NCBI RefSeq assembly: GCF_000285535.1
Contig: NZ_HE610988.1
Location: 41,896 to 102,365, forward strand
DNA length: 60,470 nt
Direction: 5' to 3'
Source: Bacillus timonensis
Lineage (GTDB): Bacteria > Bacillota > Bacilli > Bacillales > Bacillaceae_L
Position numbers and translations under genes: made by a program. The notes under the pieces were generated by a model. That model ran no database searches and had not been told where the DNA came from. It saw only the letters and a list, made by a program, of their open reading frames with translations. The first letter of the stretch is position 1. Each line of letters opens with the position of its first letter. This document shows positions 9,095 to 16,105 of this stretch, piece after piece.

Positions 9095-9124
9095 GTTCTT
9101 TAAAAAGAACTTTACCCAATTATA
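9095..9124 (-). promoter_or_regulatory. Promoter and SinR-type operator of the zinc-ribbon gene
   Basis: TATAAT (9124-9119, minus strand) is followed after 8 bp by the palindrome GTTCTTTTTAAAGAAC (9110-9095), which would overlap the transcription start. The -35 is weak. A TSS here leaves a leader of about 90 nt. Confidence 0.65.
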
Positions 9125-9167
9125 GCCCATTAGTACTAACTTTATAAAATCTCTAAATTCGTTGTTT

Positions 9168-9183
9168 TTTCTTAATAAAGAAC
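9168..9183. promoter_or_regulatory. SinR-type site between zinc-ribbon gene and sinR
   Basis: TTTCTTAATAAAGAAC matches the 16-bp consensus except for the first base. It sits centrally in the divergent intergenic region, upstream of both promoters. Confidence 0.55.
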
Positions 9184-9235
9184 ACTTTTCTTTTAATTAC
9201 TCTCTTAATCTCCTTTTTACTTATTAATTTGTAAC

Positions 9236-9268
9236 TTTATAAAGAGTGACTCGTTCCTTATAATGAAC
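9236..9268 (+). promoter_or_regulatory. sinR promoter overlapped by a degenerate operator
   Basis: The -10 TATAAT (9259-9264) lies within GTTCCTTATAATGAAC (9253-9268), a weakened form of the palindrome. A TTTATA -35 lies 17 bp upstream (9236-9241). This suggests weak autoregulation of sinR. Confidence 0.55.
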
Positions 9269-9304
9269 ATATCGTGTATTTTAATAATATTGGGGAGAAG
9301 GAAG

Positions 9305-9694
9305 ATGATAGGAGAACGAATAAAGTCATTACGGAGAAAGAAACGGTATTCGATAACAGAGCTTGCTAAACGTGCTGGAGTCTCAAAGTCATATTTAAGC
9401 TACATTGAACGTGATGTTCAAAAAAATCCTTCTCTTCAGTTCTTAACTAAAATTGCCGAAACGCTTGATACAAGCATGGAATATTTATTAGGTGATGAAG
9501 AAAAGTGTACAACTTTCACTAAAGATATGTTGGATAAAGAGTGGACCGTGTTGTTGCAAAAAGCAATTGATGACGGGCTAAGTAAAGAGGATTTTCGTGA
9601 ATTTCAAAACTTTGTACGATTCCGAAATTGGCAAAATGAACAGGACGACAAAGTGAAGAATTTTCCTAAAGATGGGGGATTTCATGATAGGTAA
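9305..9694 (+). CDS. sinR: SinR biofilm master repressor
   Basis: A 129-residue protein starts at ATG 9305 behind GGGGAGAAGG; an upstream in-frame ATG at 9263 lies at or before the predicted TSS and lacks a ribosome site. The N-terminal HTH (IGERIKSLRRKKRYSITELA, SKSYLSYIERDVQKNPSLQF) closely follows B. subtilis SinR. The C-terminal half (LDKEWTVLLQKAIDDGLSKE, DFREFQNFVRF) is the SinI-binding domain. SinR represses matrix operons through GTTCTYT sites, several of which surround it here. The gene overlaps sinI by 11 bp, in the order sinR-sinI, the reverse of B. subtilis. Confidence 0.93.
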   Translation: MIGERIKSLRRKKRYSITELAKRAGVSKSYLSYIERDVQKNPSLQFLTKIAETLDTSMEYLLGDEEKCTTFTKDMLDKEWTVLLQKAIDDGLSKEDFREFQNFVRFRNWQNEQDDKVKNFPKDGGFHDR

Positions 9695-9830
9695 GATAAA
9701 GAACACAATGAGTCTGGATCCGGAGTGGATAAAGTTACTAATTGAAGCAAAGAACCTTGGTCTTTCAATAGATGATGTACAAGCTTTCTTCCATGGAAAA
9801 CTAAATACAATGAAAAAGCGACCCATATAG
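9684..9830 (+). CDS. sinI: SinI antirepressor of SinR
   Basis: This 48-residue ORF starts at ATG 9684, behind GGGGGAT, within the last codons of sinR. Its core, SLDPEWIKLLIEAKNLGLSIDDVQAFF, has the D-x-EW-x3-I-x-EA pattern and second amphipathic helix by which SinI forms a heterodimer with SinR and strips it from DNA. In B. subtilis sinI lies upstream of sinR with its own Spo0A-dependent promoter. Here it is downstream, overlapping and apparently co-transcribed, so repressor and antirepressor would be made from one message. Confidence 0.88.
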   Translation: MIGKIKNTMSLDPEWIKLLIEAKNLGLSIDDVQAFFHGKLNTMKKRPI

Positions 9831-9840
9831 GTCGCTTTTT
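9813..9840. terminator. Bidirectional terminator after sinI
   Basis: The stem AAAAAGCGACC / GGTCGCTTTTT has a six-base loop. It overlaps the last codons of sinI and lies 6 bp from the end of the convergent lipoprotein gene. Confidence 0.88.
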
Positions 9841-9845
9841 CATCT

Positions 9846-10454
9846 TTAATCCGTCTTCTCCACTGCCGACAACACTAAACCCCGCTCATTTTCTTCAGCC
9901 TTATAGGTGATATTGTTTAATGTTGCGGTGCCATTGATTTTCTTATCCTTCTCGCGGAGTAGCCCCAATTTGTCTGTTACTTTTCCAATGTCTCCGTCGT
10001 TGACCGCTTCGTCTGTGTTTGTTACCGCAACTAATAAAAAGAATGCTGCGATTGTGTCTTCGTATTTATCTAAGGTTGTGCTAAGATTATCAGATTCTAC
10101 GTCTTTTTTCACTATTGATAATCGAACTACTTCATTAGTTGTTTCATTAACAATGCCTTCGAGGATCATTCCGTTATTGACATCTTTTTTAAATTCACCA
10201 TTTGTGACTTTTATTTCGTCAATTTTGTCGGAGTCCTTCATTTCTGCTTGTGCTTTATTCCAGTTTTTCACGAGGTCATCTGTTGTGAATCCTAGTGAGC
10301 CAAGCTCGAAAATTTGTTCCTCTACTTGTTGAATTTTTGTTTTTGCATCGTCTTTTTTATTCTCTTTATCCTTTGCTTTGTCATCACCTTTACAGCTCAC
10401 AAGTAGAGACAGACTTAATAATATAGTTGCCATTAAAATAAGTCGTTTTCTCAT
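9846..10454 (-). CDS. Hypothetical lipoprotein
   Basis: This 202-residue protein begins with a lipoprotein signal peptide (KRLILMATILLSLSLLVSC, lipobox LVSC), followed by a Lys/Asp-rich linker and a globular domain starting EEQIFELGSLGFTTDDLV. It would be a lipid-anchored surface protein. I recognise no family or catalytic motif. ATG 10454 has a TAGGAGGAG site. It converges on sinI and follows another lipoprotein gene, separated from it by a terminator. Confidence 0.8.
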   Translation of the reverse strand: MRKRLILMATILLSLSLLVSCKGDDKAKDKENKKDDAKTKIQQVEEQIFELGSLGFTTDDLVKNWNKAQAEMKDSDKIDEIKVTNGEFKKDVNNGMILEGIVNETTNEVVRLSIVKKDVESDNLSTTLDKYEDTIAAFFLLVAVTNTDEAVNDGDIGKVTDKLGLLREKDKKINGTATLNNITYKAEENERGLVLSAVEKTD

Positions 10455-10527
10455 GATTCTCCTCCTAAATACAACATTTTCACATATTGATAATATGTGC
10501 GCTAGAAGGACAAATCATTCAGCACAA

Positions 10528-10556
10528 AAAAAAGTGATCCAAAATGATCACTTTTT
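10528..10556. terminator. Terminator between two lipoprotein genes
   Basis: AAAAAGTGATC / GATCACTTTTT has a six-base loop. It follows directly the stop of the 10559-11194 gene on the minus strand. Confidence 0.85.
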
Positions 10557-10558
10557 GA

Positions 10559-11194
10559 TTACTTATATTCTTCCTTTTTACTAATCATTGTCTTCACAAT
10601 AAACACTTCATCACTATTTTTTATTGTGTCCTCAATCACTTCTTCCCCTAAACCAATACCAACACCATCACCGCCATGCCTTGCGATTACAGCTAAAGTG
10701 ATTGGTTTCTCAGCCTCAATTTTTATTTGATCATCTACCCACGTTGAACCCATTCCTAATTCATCATTGCTGACTACTTCCATCGGCAATGATTCCATCG
10801 TTGAAATCGCTGTCCCATCCGAAACTGAGTATGTCCAACGATCATAGGTATTCTCTTCGTCTAATTTGAAATCGAGTTTTGTAGCGGCTAACGTCATCTT
10901 TTTACTTGTGGCGGTTGCACCTTCTATGATATTTTCTTGTTTTTTACCATTCTTGTAATGCTCTACCCAAAAGTGGATCATTTTTATGTCTTCATTTTTT
11001 ATCTCAAGGTCATACATTAAAAGTGTATCGAAACCGAGTGAACTTATAATTTGTGTATTTCTCTCATTTTGTTTTAAAGGACCTAGTACTCCATCCGCTT
11101 TTTGTGCTTTTCCCGCTGTATTATTTTCATTGCTGCACCCGATTAAAGCCATTATAATTAAAAACCAAATCCATTTTTTAAACGATTTTTTCAT
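10559..11194 (-). CDS. Hypothetical lipoprotein
   Basis: This 211-residue protein has a signal peptide ending in a lipobox (WFLIIMALIGC, Cys 20). The mature part is mixed alpha/beta with no motif I can name. It contains IISSLGFDTLLMYDL, reminiscent of the SLGF segment of the neighbouring lipoprotein, so the two may be distantly related. The ATG follows GAGGGGGAGTACG. It is divergent from the DUF3889 gene. Function unknown. Confidence 0.8.
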   Translation of the reverse strand: MKKSFKKWIWFLIIMALIGCSNENNTAGKAQKADGVLGPLKQNERNTQIISSLGFDTLLMYDLEIKNEDIKMIHFWVEHYKNGKKQENIIEGATATSKKMTLAATKLDFKLDEENTYDRWTYSVSDGTAISTMESLPMEVVSNDELGMGSTWVDDQIKIEAEKPITLAVIARHGGDGVGIGLGEEVIEDTIKNSDEVFIVKTMISKKEEYK

Positions 11195-11294
11195 CGTACT
11201 CCCCCTCTAGCAACATAATACCATACATTTCCAAGTCGGCTGCATAAATTTTCCTTACAGAGGGAATTTCTAAAGGTAAAGTGAGGTGTTGTAC

Positions 11295-11639
11295 GTGTTG
11301 CGTAAATTATTGATTGGATGCTGTTTTTGTTTGATCTTATTCCCTACAATTGACTACATAAACGATCCCACAAATACTGCAGCAGAATACAAAAAGCCCG
11401 AGCCGGAATATGCGAAATGGGGAAGGCTTGCAATGGAGGAAACAAAAAAACGATATCCATCTGCACAAATTGTTGATTATTTACATGTAGGAAGATATAA
11501 GAAGAATGGGATGCACATTGAACGTTTCAAGCTTTGGTTGAAGCAAGATAAACGGGAATTTGGTGTCTTTGTGAATATCACATTCGAGCCCGAAACCGAA
11601 AGAGTAAAAAACATAACGGTTGTTGAAACAGAGCGATGA
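11295..11639 (+). CDS. DUF3889 secreted protein, YqzG-like
   Basis: A short exported protein with an N-terminal signal segment (LLIGCCFCLILFPTIDYI) and the DUF3889 core: EYAKWGRLAMEETKKRYPSA, HVGRYKKNGMHIERFKLWL and a C-terminal INVTFEPETE-type strand. GTG 11295 is preferred because GTGAGGTG sits at the right distance; a GTG at 11286 would overlap that site. In B. subtilis yqzG lies between comG/yqzE and tapA, so this gene marks the ancestral matrix-locus position. Function of the family is unknown. Confidence 0.75.
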   Translation: MLRKLLIGCCFCLILFPTIDYINDPTNTAAEYKKPEPEYAKWGRLAMEETKKRYPSAQIVDYLHVGRYKKNGMHIERFKLWLKQDKREFGVFVNITFEPETERVKNITVVETER

Positions 11640-11660
11640 AAATCATACTTAGGTCATTAG

Positions 11661-11690
11661 GATGAGCAAATTAACTAGCTCATCTTTTTA
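11661..11690 (+). terminator. Terminator after the DUF3889 gene
   Basis: GATGAGC / GCTCATC with a ten-base loop, followed by TTTTTATTT, 22 bp after the stop. Confidence 0.8.
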
Positions 11691-11744
11691 TTTAGGAAAT
11701 TTTCCCTACTTTTTACACATGAAATATTTACTTCGTACGTATCT

Positions 11745-11784
11745 TGTTATAAAATTGTTCTTAATAAAGAATTTATTGTTCTTT
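11745..11784 (+). promoter_or_regulatory. SinR-type operators of the secreted-protein gene
   Basis: GTTCTTAATAAAGAAT (11757-11772) differs from the perfect palindrome by its last base, and a second GTTCTTT half-site begins 21 bp after its first base (11778-11784). A TATAAA -10-like box (11748-11753) precedes them, so the operators would lie across the transcription start of the gene at 11807. Confidence 0.65.
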
Positions 11785-11806
11785 AAATTTAAACAAGGGG
11801 GTACAT

Positions 11807-12268
11807 ATGATATCAAAAAAATGTATAACAAGTATTCTGATTTTGGTTTTTGTTGTTTTACTAAATCCATATTCCGCACTTGCCTCTGGAGACAGAGATA
11901 CATATAGTTCAAACAATACCTTTTTGCTTGGATTTTCGCTTTCTGATATTTTTTCTTTCTTTGGCAATGACAATAAACAATATACGTCTACTAATATAAA
12001 CTACAAAGACTATTGGAAGAATGATCAATATTCCTATACCGGTGGCAAAGACAAGGACCATAATTGGGACGATTACTGGAAAAAGGATAAAGAGAAGGAC
12101 AAAGATCGAAATGATGATAAGAACCATGGAGATAAAGGTGGTTGGAATGATTGGTGCGATTGGTGGAAATCGTGGAAGTGGTGTCCTTGGCATGACCATG
12201 ATAAAGACCCATGGGATGGAGAGTATAAAGATTCTTGGAACATTTGGAAGGACTATTTTTGTCGATAA
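11807..12268 (+). CDS. Secreted Trp/Asp/Lys-rich protein, candidate matrix protein
   Basis: This 153-residue protein has a clear signal peptide (CITSILILVFVVLLNPYSALAS, cleavage near residue 27). A short hydrophobic stretch (FLLGFSLSDIFSFFG) follows, then a low-complexity tail of Lys, Asp, Asn, His and many Trp (DYWKKDKEKDKD, WCDWWKSWKWCPW), with three cysteines including one two residues from the end (FCR). I recognise no family; it is not TapA or TasA. The start has an AAGGGGGTAC site. Its SinR-type promoter and position beside a YqzG-like gene suggest a biofilm-matrix or surface role. That is inference. Confidence 0.75.
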   Translation: MISKKCITSILILVFVVLLNPYSALASGDRDTYSSNNTFLLGFSLSDIFSFFGNDNKQYTSTNINYKDYWKNDQYSYTGGKDKDHNWDDYWKKDKEKDKDRNDDKNHGDKGGWNDWCDWWKSWKWCPWHDHDKDPWDGEYKDSWNIWKDYFCR

Positions 12269-12270
12269 AG

Positions 12271-12303
12271 TAAGCCTCATTTTATGAATGGGGTTATTTT
12301 TTG
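12271..12303 (+). terminator. Terminator of the secreted-protein gene
   Basis: An imperfect stem TAAGCCTCATT / AATGGGGTTA is followed by TTTTTT. Confidence 0.7.
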
Positions 12304-12380
12304 TTGAATGAAATTTTTAAGGCCAAACACATATATTTTTTACTATTGCTAAAAATACCAGTTAAAGGAGGTGTAATGCT

Positions 12381-12737
12381 ATGACTGGATTTATTATGAA
12401 GATTATTTTATTACCTTTAGTTGTAGCAATCTGTTCTGGTATTTTTGATAGTGTTGATTATGTTTCTTGGTATCAACCAATCGCGGTTGGAATCGTTTTA
12501 GCCATTGTTGGCCACTTAATGGAAGTTATGATGCTGAAAAGAAATACAACGGTAATGACTGATATTGCTGATTTCATTACTGCAGCAATTCTTGTATATT
12601 TTGTCTCTTTATTTTTAAATGGTGCAAGAGTAACATTATGGGGCGCAATTTTAACAGCTCTCGTTATTACACTAGTTGAAATTCCTGTCCACCGTTGGTT
12701 AGTACGTTCAGGAAGAGCAGAAAAATCAACTGCATGA
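12381..12737 (+). CDS. DUF2512 membrane protein
   Basis: This 118-residue protein has four predicted membrane helices (around residues 5-22, 31-49, 62-82, 86-105) and matches the pattern of the DUF2512 (YndM-like) family of small Bacillus membrane proteins. The start is well supported by AAAGGAGGTG. No function is known. It stands alone between the secreted-protein terminator and a degenerate repeat element. Confidence 0.75.
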   Translation: MTGFIMKIILLPLVVAICSGIFDSVDYVSWYQPIAVGIVLAIVGHLMEVMMLKRNTTVMTDIADFITAAILVYFVSLFLNGARVTLWGAILTALVITLVEIPVHRWLVRSGRAEKSTA

Positions 12738-12741
12738 TTCT

Positions 12742-12865
12742 AAGAAAAGCGTAGGCCGCTCGTCAATCGGCACAAGCATAAGGAATGCTTAACAGTAGGA
12801 ATTTTTTTCCTGAATAAGCAATTGGCTTATGACCTTGAACCGACAGCGCCTAGAGCTGAAAAAAT
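12742..12865 (+). repeat. Degenerate copy of dispersed repeat A
   Basis: A non-coding stretch has the tail of the repeat also found at 44943-45135 and 50038-50215: an AAGCATAAG box, a central hairpin (AGGAATTTTTTTCCT), GGCTTATGACC, then GCGCCTAGAGCT. The orientation is the same as in the other two copies. Confidence 0.55.
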
Positions 12866-12895
12866 AGAGGTGCTACTTATGCACCTCTTTTCCTT

Positions 12896-13918
12896 TTATC
12901 CACCGATATATGACATTTCAATTTTCTTGCGTTTTTTCGCAGTTTCCTCTGTTCGTTCGTCTGAGTAGCGATCTCGTCTAGACTGCCAAATAGAAGTAAG
13001 AGCCTCATCAATTTCATGTCCAGATGCACCTGAACGCATTAAAGCTTTTAAATCATGGCCAGCTGTTGCAAATAAGCAAGTATACAATTTACCATCTGCC
13101 GAAATTCTTGCTCTTGTACAGCTTGAGCAGAAGGATTCCGTAACAGATGAGATAAACCCAATTTCGACATCAGTACCAACATAACGGTATCTTTTCGCTA
13201 CTTCTCCGAAATATTCAGCGTCTACTGGTTCCAACGGCATCTCACTGTTGATTAGATCGTGTATTGCTTTTTTTGAAACAACTTGATTAAAATTCCAGCC
13301 ATTTGTTGTTCCAACATCCATAAATTCAATAAAACGAAGGGTAATCCCTTTATCTTTAAAAAATCGAGCCATCGGTAAAATTTGTGAATCATTCTTTCCT
13401 TTTTGAACAACCATATTCATTTTCACTTGAAGACCAGCTTCTAGTGCAGCTTCAATTCCTGCTAATACAGGCTTAACACCAACAGAGCGACCATTTATCC
13501 CTTTAAAAACATCATTATCAATTGCATCCAGGCTTATATTTACACGCTGAAGGCCCGCTTCTTTTAACTGCTTAGCATATTTCGGTAAAAATATCCCGTT
13601 TGTTGTGAGGGCAATGTCTTCAATACCTTCTATATGTGTTAATCGCTCAACAAGCTCATGTATATTTTTTCTTACTAAAGGTTCTCCACCTGTTAACCGG
13701 ATCTTTTGCACACCTAGTTTGACAAAGCTTCTTGTCAATGTTTCTAATTCTGAAAAGGATAATAGTTCTCCTTGTTTTAAGAATTGATAATCATCCCCAA
13801 AGATTTCTTTAGGCATACAATAAGAGCAACGGAAATTGCATTGATCTGTGACAGAAATGCGCAAATCACGTAGAGGTCGATTCAACTGATCAACAATTTT
13901 TTCTTTTTTCGTAGTCAT
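12896..13918 (-). CDS. moaA: GTP 3',8-cyclase MoaA
   Basis: This 340-residue radical-SAM enzyme catalyses the first step of molybdenum cofactor synthesis. The N-terminal cluster is C-x3-C-x2-C ([13 protein letters not shown]), followed by [10 protein letters not shown]. The C-terminal cluster is [12 protein letters not shown]...CLFA, and the conserved GG tail (SYIGG) is present. All motifs are intact. It is a lone gene here; no other moa gene is nearby. A MITE-like element lies 26 bp upstream of its start. Confidence 0.95.
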   Translation of the reverse strand: MTTKKEKIVDQLNRPLRDLRISVTDQCNFRCSYCMPKEIFGDDYQFLKQGELLSFSELETLTRSFVKLGVQKIRLTGGEPLVRKNIHELVERLTHIEGIEDIALTTNGIFLPKYAKQLKEAGLQRVNISLDAIDNDVFKGINGRSVGVKPVLAGIEAALEAGLQVKMNMVVQKGKNDSQILPMARFFKDKGITLRFIEFMDVGTTNGWNFNQVVSKKAIHDLINSEMPLEPVDAEYFGEVAKRYRYVGTDVEIGFISSVTESFCSSCTRARISADGKLYTCLFATAGHDLKALMRSGASGHEIDEALTSIWQSRRDRYSDERTEETAKKRKKIEMSYIGG

Positions 13919-13943
13919 TTAACCTGTCACTCCTACATTTAAA

Positions 13944-14069
13944 TGAACTTCAAAAGAGAGGATGAAGAAGACCGATTAATTCAAGTGACGCGGCTTTGAG
14001 TCTCGGAGAAGCAAGCCAACACAGAAATTCGGTGCATCCTATTTATCGCACTTTTTGAACATCATCTTA
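13944..14069 (-). repeat. MITE-like element B, copy 1
   Basis: The reverse strand reads GATGATGTTCAAAAAGTGCG...GATGCACCGAATTTCT...TTGCTTCTC...CTTCATCC...TTTTGAAG. It shares most of its length with 19301-19448 in the opposite orientation. Both ends carry a short inverted GTTCAAAAG-type sequence. Confidence 0.75.
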
Positions 14070-14286
14070 TAAGTACCTACTACTCTATCATACTAATAAA
14101 TTCTTGTGAATAGAAACGACATAGTGTCAAAAATGTTTTAAAAATACGTCGTTATTGGGGGGCCATTAGTTAGTGGCTTGGCAGAAGGATTAATTGGAAG
14201 TACTCTATGTATTTGGGGAATATGGAGATCCTAATCATCGTCACTATACTCTCCATATATGGCTTATGGTTTTATGTATAAGAAAA
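14070..14286. other. Intergenic region with a possible gene remnant
   Basis: No complete gene is visible. A 30-codon plus-strand frame without a start (14142-14234) encodes a hydrophobic tail (GGPLVSGLAEGLIGSTLCIW) that may be the end of a lost membrane-protein gene. No ribosome site or promoter was recognised. Confidence 0.3.
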
Positions 14287-14318
14287 AGAGAGCTGACAAA
14301 ACGGATTGTCAGCTCTCT
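14287..14318 (-). terminator. Terminator of yqzE
   Basis: The 12-bp perfect stem GAGAGCTGACAA / TTGTCAGCTCTC is followed on the minus strand by TTTTTCTT. The yqzE stop codon lies within the stem. Confidence 0.88.
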
Positions 14319-14500
14319 CCTTTCTTGTTCTTTTTAAACATGAGCGACACAGCAAGCGGCATAATTCCAAACCACCGATTTGTTAATGGTTCTTGTTCTT
14401 CCTTACGCTGCTGCTTTGTCGCCTTACGAACTTCCTTTGGCTGGTCTATAAACTTGACAAACTGTTGGGTTACAAATTTCACATAATCATTTGTAGACAT
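14309..14500 (-). CDS. yqzE: YqzE family protein
   Basis: This 63-residue protein with TNDYVKFVTQQFVKFIDQPKEVRK at its start and a short hydrophobic tail (WFGIMPLAVSLMF) matches the YqzE family found next to comG in bacilli. Function unknown. An AGGTGTTATT site precedes the ATG. The position after comGG and aroK fits B. subtilis synteny. Confidence 0.85.
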   Translation of the reverse strand: MSTNDYVKFVTQQFVKFIDQPKEVRKATKQQRKEEQEPLTNRWFGIMPLAVSLMFKKNKKGES

Positions 14501-14599
14501 AATAACACCTACCTTTAATCAAATGCGTCTTAACGTATATGTGCCCAGATATTTTCGAACCTGCTCAAAAATTACGTTTGAAAAAACTGTGGCATTCGC

Positions 14600-14692
14600 C
14601 AAAGGCTCTACCTTTATTCAGTCTATTTTGAAACATCCCGCTTACTAAACACACTTGTTTGTATTTTAAGTAGGAGCCTCTGCTGAATAAAG
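14600..14692. other. Interlocked inverted repeats after aroK
   Basis: CTTTATTCAG (14612-14621) pairs with CTGAATAAAG (14683-14692), and CAAAGGCTC (14600-14608) with GAGCCTCTG (14674-14682). The two helices cross, as in a pseudoknot. The element begins 10 bp past the aroK stop. Confidence 0.4.
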
Positions 14693-14701
14693 TTATGCTT
14701 C

Positions 14702-15220
14702 TTAGTTATTATTTCCACCTTTTTGCGTGTGTAACCACGAAAGTATGTCCGTAACAACTTCCGCCAGATTTTTTTCAGTTGTATCAAGTTTATAATGTGC
14801 TTCATTGTAAAAAGGCATTCGCTCATTATACAACTTAATTGTATTTTCCTTTTTTTCGGTATCAAATAAAGGTCTTGCGGGATCAATTTGAACACGTTCA
14901 AAAATTTTCTCGATGTCACAATATAAGAAAATGACGTGTCCATTCTCCAGCATCCATTGACGATTTTCCTCTTGAATGACAATTCCACCACCGGTTGTAA
15001 TCACAATATCACTTGTTGGTATTTCCTTTAAATAAGACCGTTCGTATTCTCGAAACGTTTGCTCACCATTTTCAGAAAAAATATCTGCAATCCTTTTTCC
15101 AACTTTTTCTTCAATAAATTGGTCTGTATCAATAACTGGTAAATGTAAGGCTTCGCCTAATTTCGCCCCAATTGTTGTTTTACCCGCTCCCATAAATCCT
15201 GTTAAATAAATGGCTTTCAT
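14702..15220 (-). CDS. aroK: Shikimate kinase
   Basis: This 172-residue enzyme phosphorylates shikimate in aromatic amino acid synthesis. It has the P-loop GFMGAGKTTIGAKLG, shikimate-binding DTDQFIEEKVGKRIADIF, the FREYER motif, TGGGIV and the lid ARPLF. All key residues are present and the length is standard. It lies after comGG, separated from it by 65 bp, as in B. subtilis. Confidence 0.95.
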   Translation of the reverse strand: MKAIYLTGFMGAGKTTIGAKLGEALHLPVIDTDQFIEEKVGKRIADIFSENGEQTFREYERSYLKEIPTSDIVITTGGGIVIQEENRQWMLENGHVIFLYCDIEKIFERVQIDPARPLFDTEKKENTIKLYNERMPFYNEAHYKLDTTEKNLAEVVTDILSWLHTQKGGNNN

Positions 15221-15285
15221 CTCTCTACACCCCTAATCCCCGACTGCAAGTTTTCTAAATTATATCAAAAACGCCCCTGTTTGTC

Positions 15286-15668
15286 TTAACGTAATTCAAT
15301 CCAAGATTGAATCTCCTTCGTTTCGTAATCGTACACAAATCGCGCATTATATTTTCGATGTTCATTTGTCATACAAGAAAGGACTACTTGTGATGTAGTT
15401 GGGCTTAGCGGTGAAACGGAATATGTTATAGTTCCATTAGGATAGCTGAGGGAGCCCGTTAAGGCTACATTTCCTGCTTCTTTTTCTACTATTGCTCGCA
15501 CGCCCTCTATGCCAAGCTGCATTAGGTTCTCTAATACGACTATTTCTTCTGTCTCCTTTGAAAATGCTTTTTCTGTCATATACGCATTCACTTGAAACGT
15601 AAATACAAGAAAAATAAAAAAGAAATGGCAAGTGTTACGGGCAGGATAAATCCTTGTTGATTTTTCAT
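15286..15668 (-). pseudogene. comGG: ComGG minor pseudopilin, frameshifted
   Basis: ATG 15668 opens MKNQQGFILPVTLAISF, a pseudopilin-like hydrophobic start, but this frame stops after about 26 codons. The -1 frame continues FFIFLVFTFQVNAYMTEKAF and runs to 15286 with ETEEIVVLENLMQLGIEGVRAI, matching ComGG in layout. The joint lies in TCTTTTTTATTTTTC (T6/T5 runs near 15610-15621); one missing T explains it. ComGG is a minor subunit of the competence pseudopilus. Confidence 0.8.
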
Positions 15669-16105
15669 ATTTCCTTAACCTCCACAGTTGTAAAGGCAGA
15701 AATCATGGCTTGATAGATTTTCCCATCAACGGTTATAACTGAGATTAAAAAACCGTTCGTCTTTGTTTCAAACGTTACATCCGTAATCTGTTGAAGTAAT
15801 ACTTCATGACCTTTTTTATTAACCCTTCTTCTTATTTTGTCTGTATATTTTTCAAAACTTACTAAATCACCTGCAGCATTATAAAAGGAGACCCCCTCGT
15901 TCTTAGAAACCGATATTTGATTTGCCTCACGAATCTCCATTTTCATTTGTTGGATTAAAATCTGCCATTCCAGCTTATTGAACTGTTCGCTATTATCCCG
16001 AAAGACCACGCTCAGGAATGGTGTAATAAACGAAAGGATGACAAGCAGGACCGAAAAGGTTACCAACATCTCAACAAAAGTAAAACCCTTTTCATTACTC
16101 ACCAT
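15665..16105 (-). CDS. comGF: ComGF competence pseudopilin
   Basis: This 146-residue protein has a prepilin-like start (NEKGFTFVEMLVTFSVLLVILSFI) with the G/F-x3-VE methylation motif processed by ComC. The soluble domain ends FTTVEVKEI. It is a minor subunit of the DNA-uptake pseudopilus. It overlaps comGE by 11 bp and comGG by 4 bp. The frame is intact. Confidence 0.9.
   Translation of the reverse strand: MVSNEKGFTFVEMLVTFSVLLVILSFITPFLSVVFRDNSEQFNKLEWQILIQQMKMEIREANQISVSKNEGVSFYNAAGDLVSFEKYTDKIRRRVNKKGHEVLLQQITDVTFETKTNGFLISVITVDGKIYQAMISAFTTVEVKEI

Noticed and set aside
8927-9130. 67-codon frame overlapping the zinc-ribbon gene
   Set aside because: It is out of frame with the CxxC protein, spans its promoter and operator, and has no ribosome site.
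11807-12268. Assignment of the secreted protein as TapA or TasA
   Set aside because: Position fits but length, composition and motifs do not match either protein.
11909-12280. Hydrophobic 123-codon frame antisense to the secreted protein
   Set aside because: It arises from the reverse complement of the Asp/Lys/Trp-rich codons; the plus-strand gene has a signal peptide, RBS, promoter and terminator.
14623-14991. 122-codon frame overlapping aroK on the same strand
   Set aside because: It is an out-of-frame shadow of aroK; composition is unlike a real protein.
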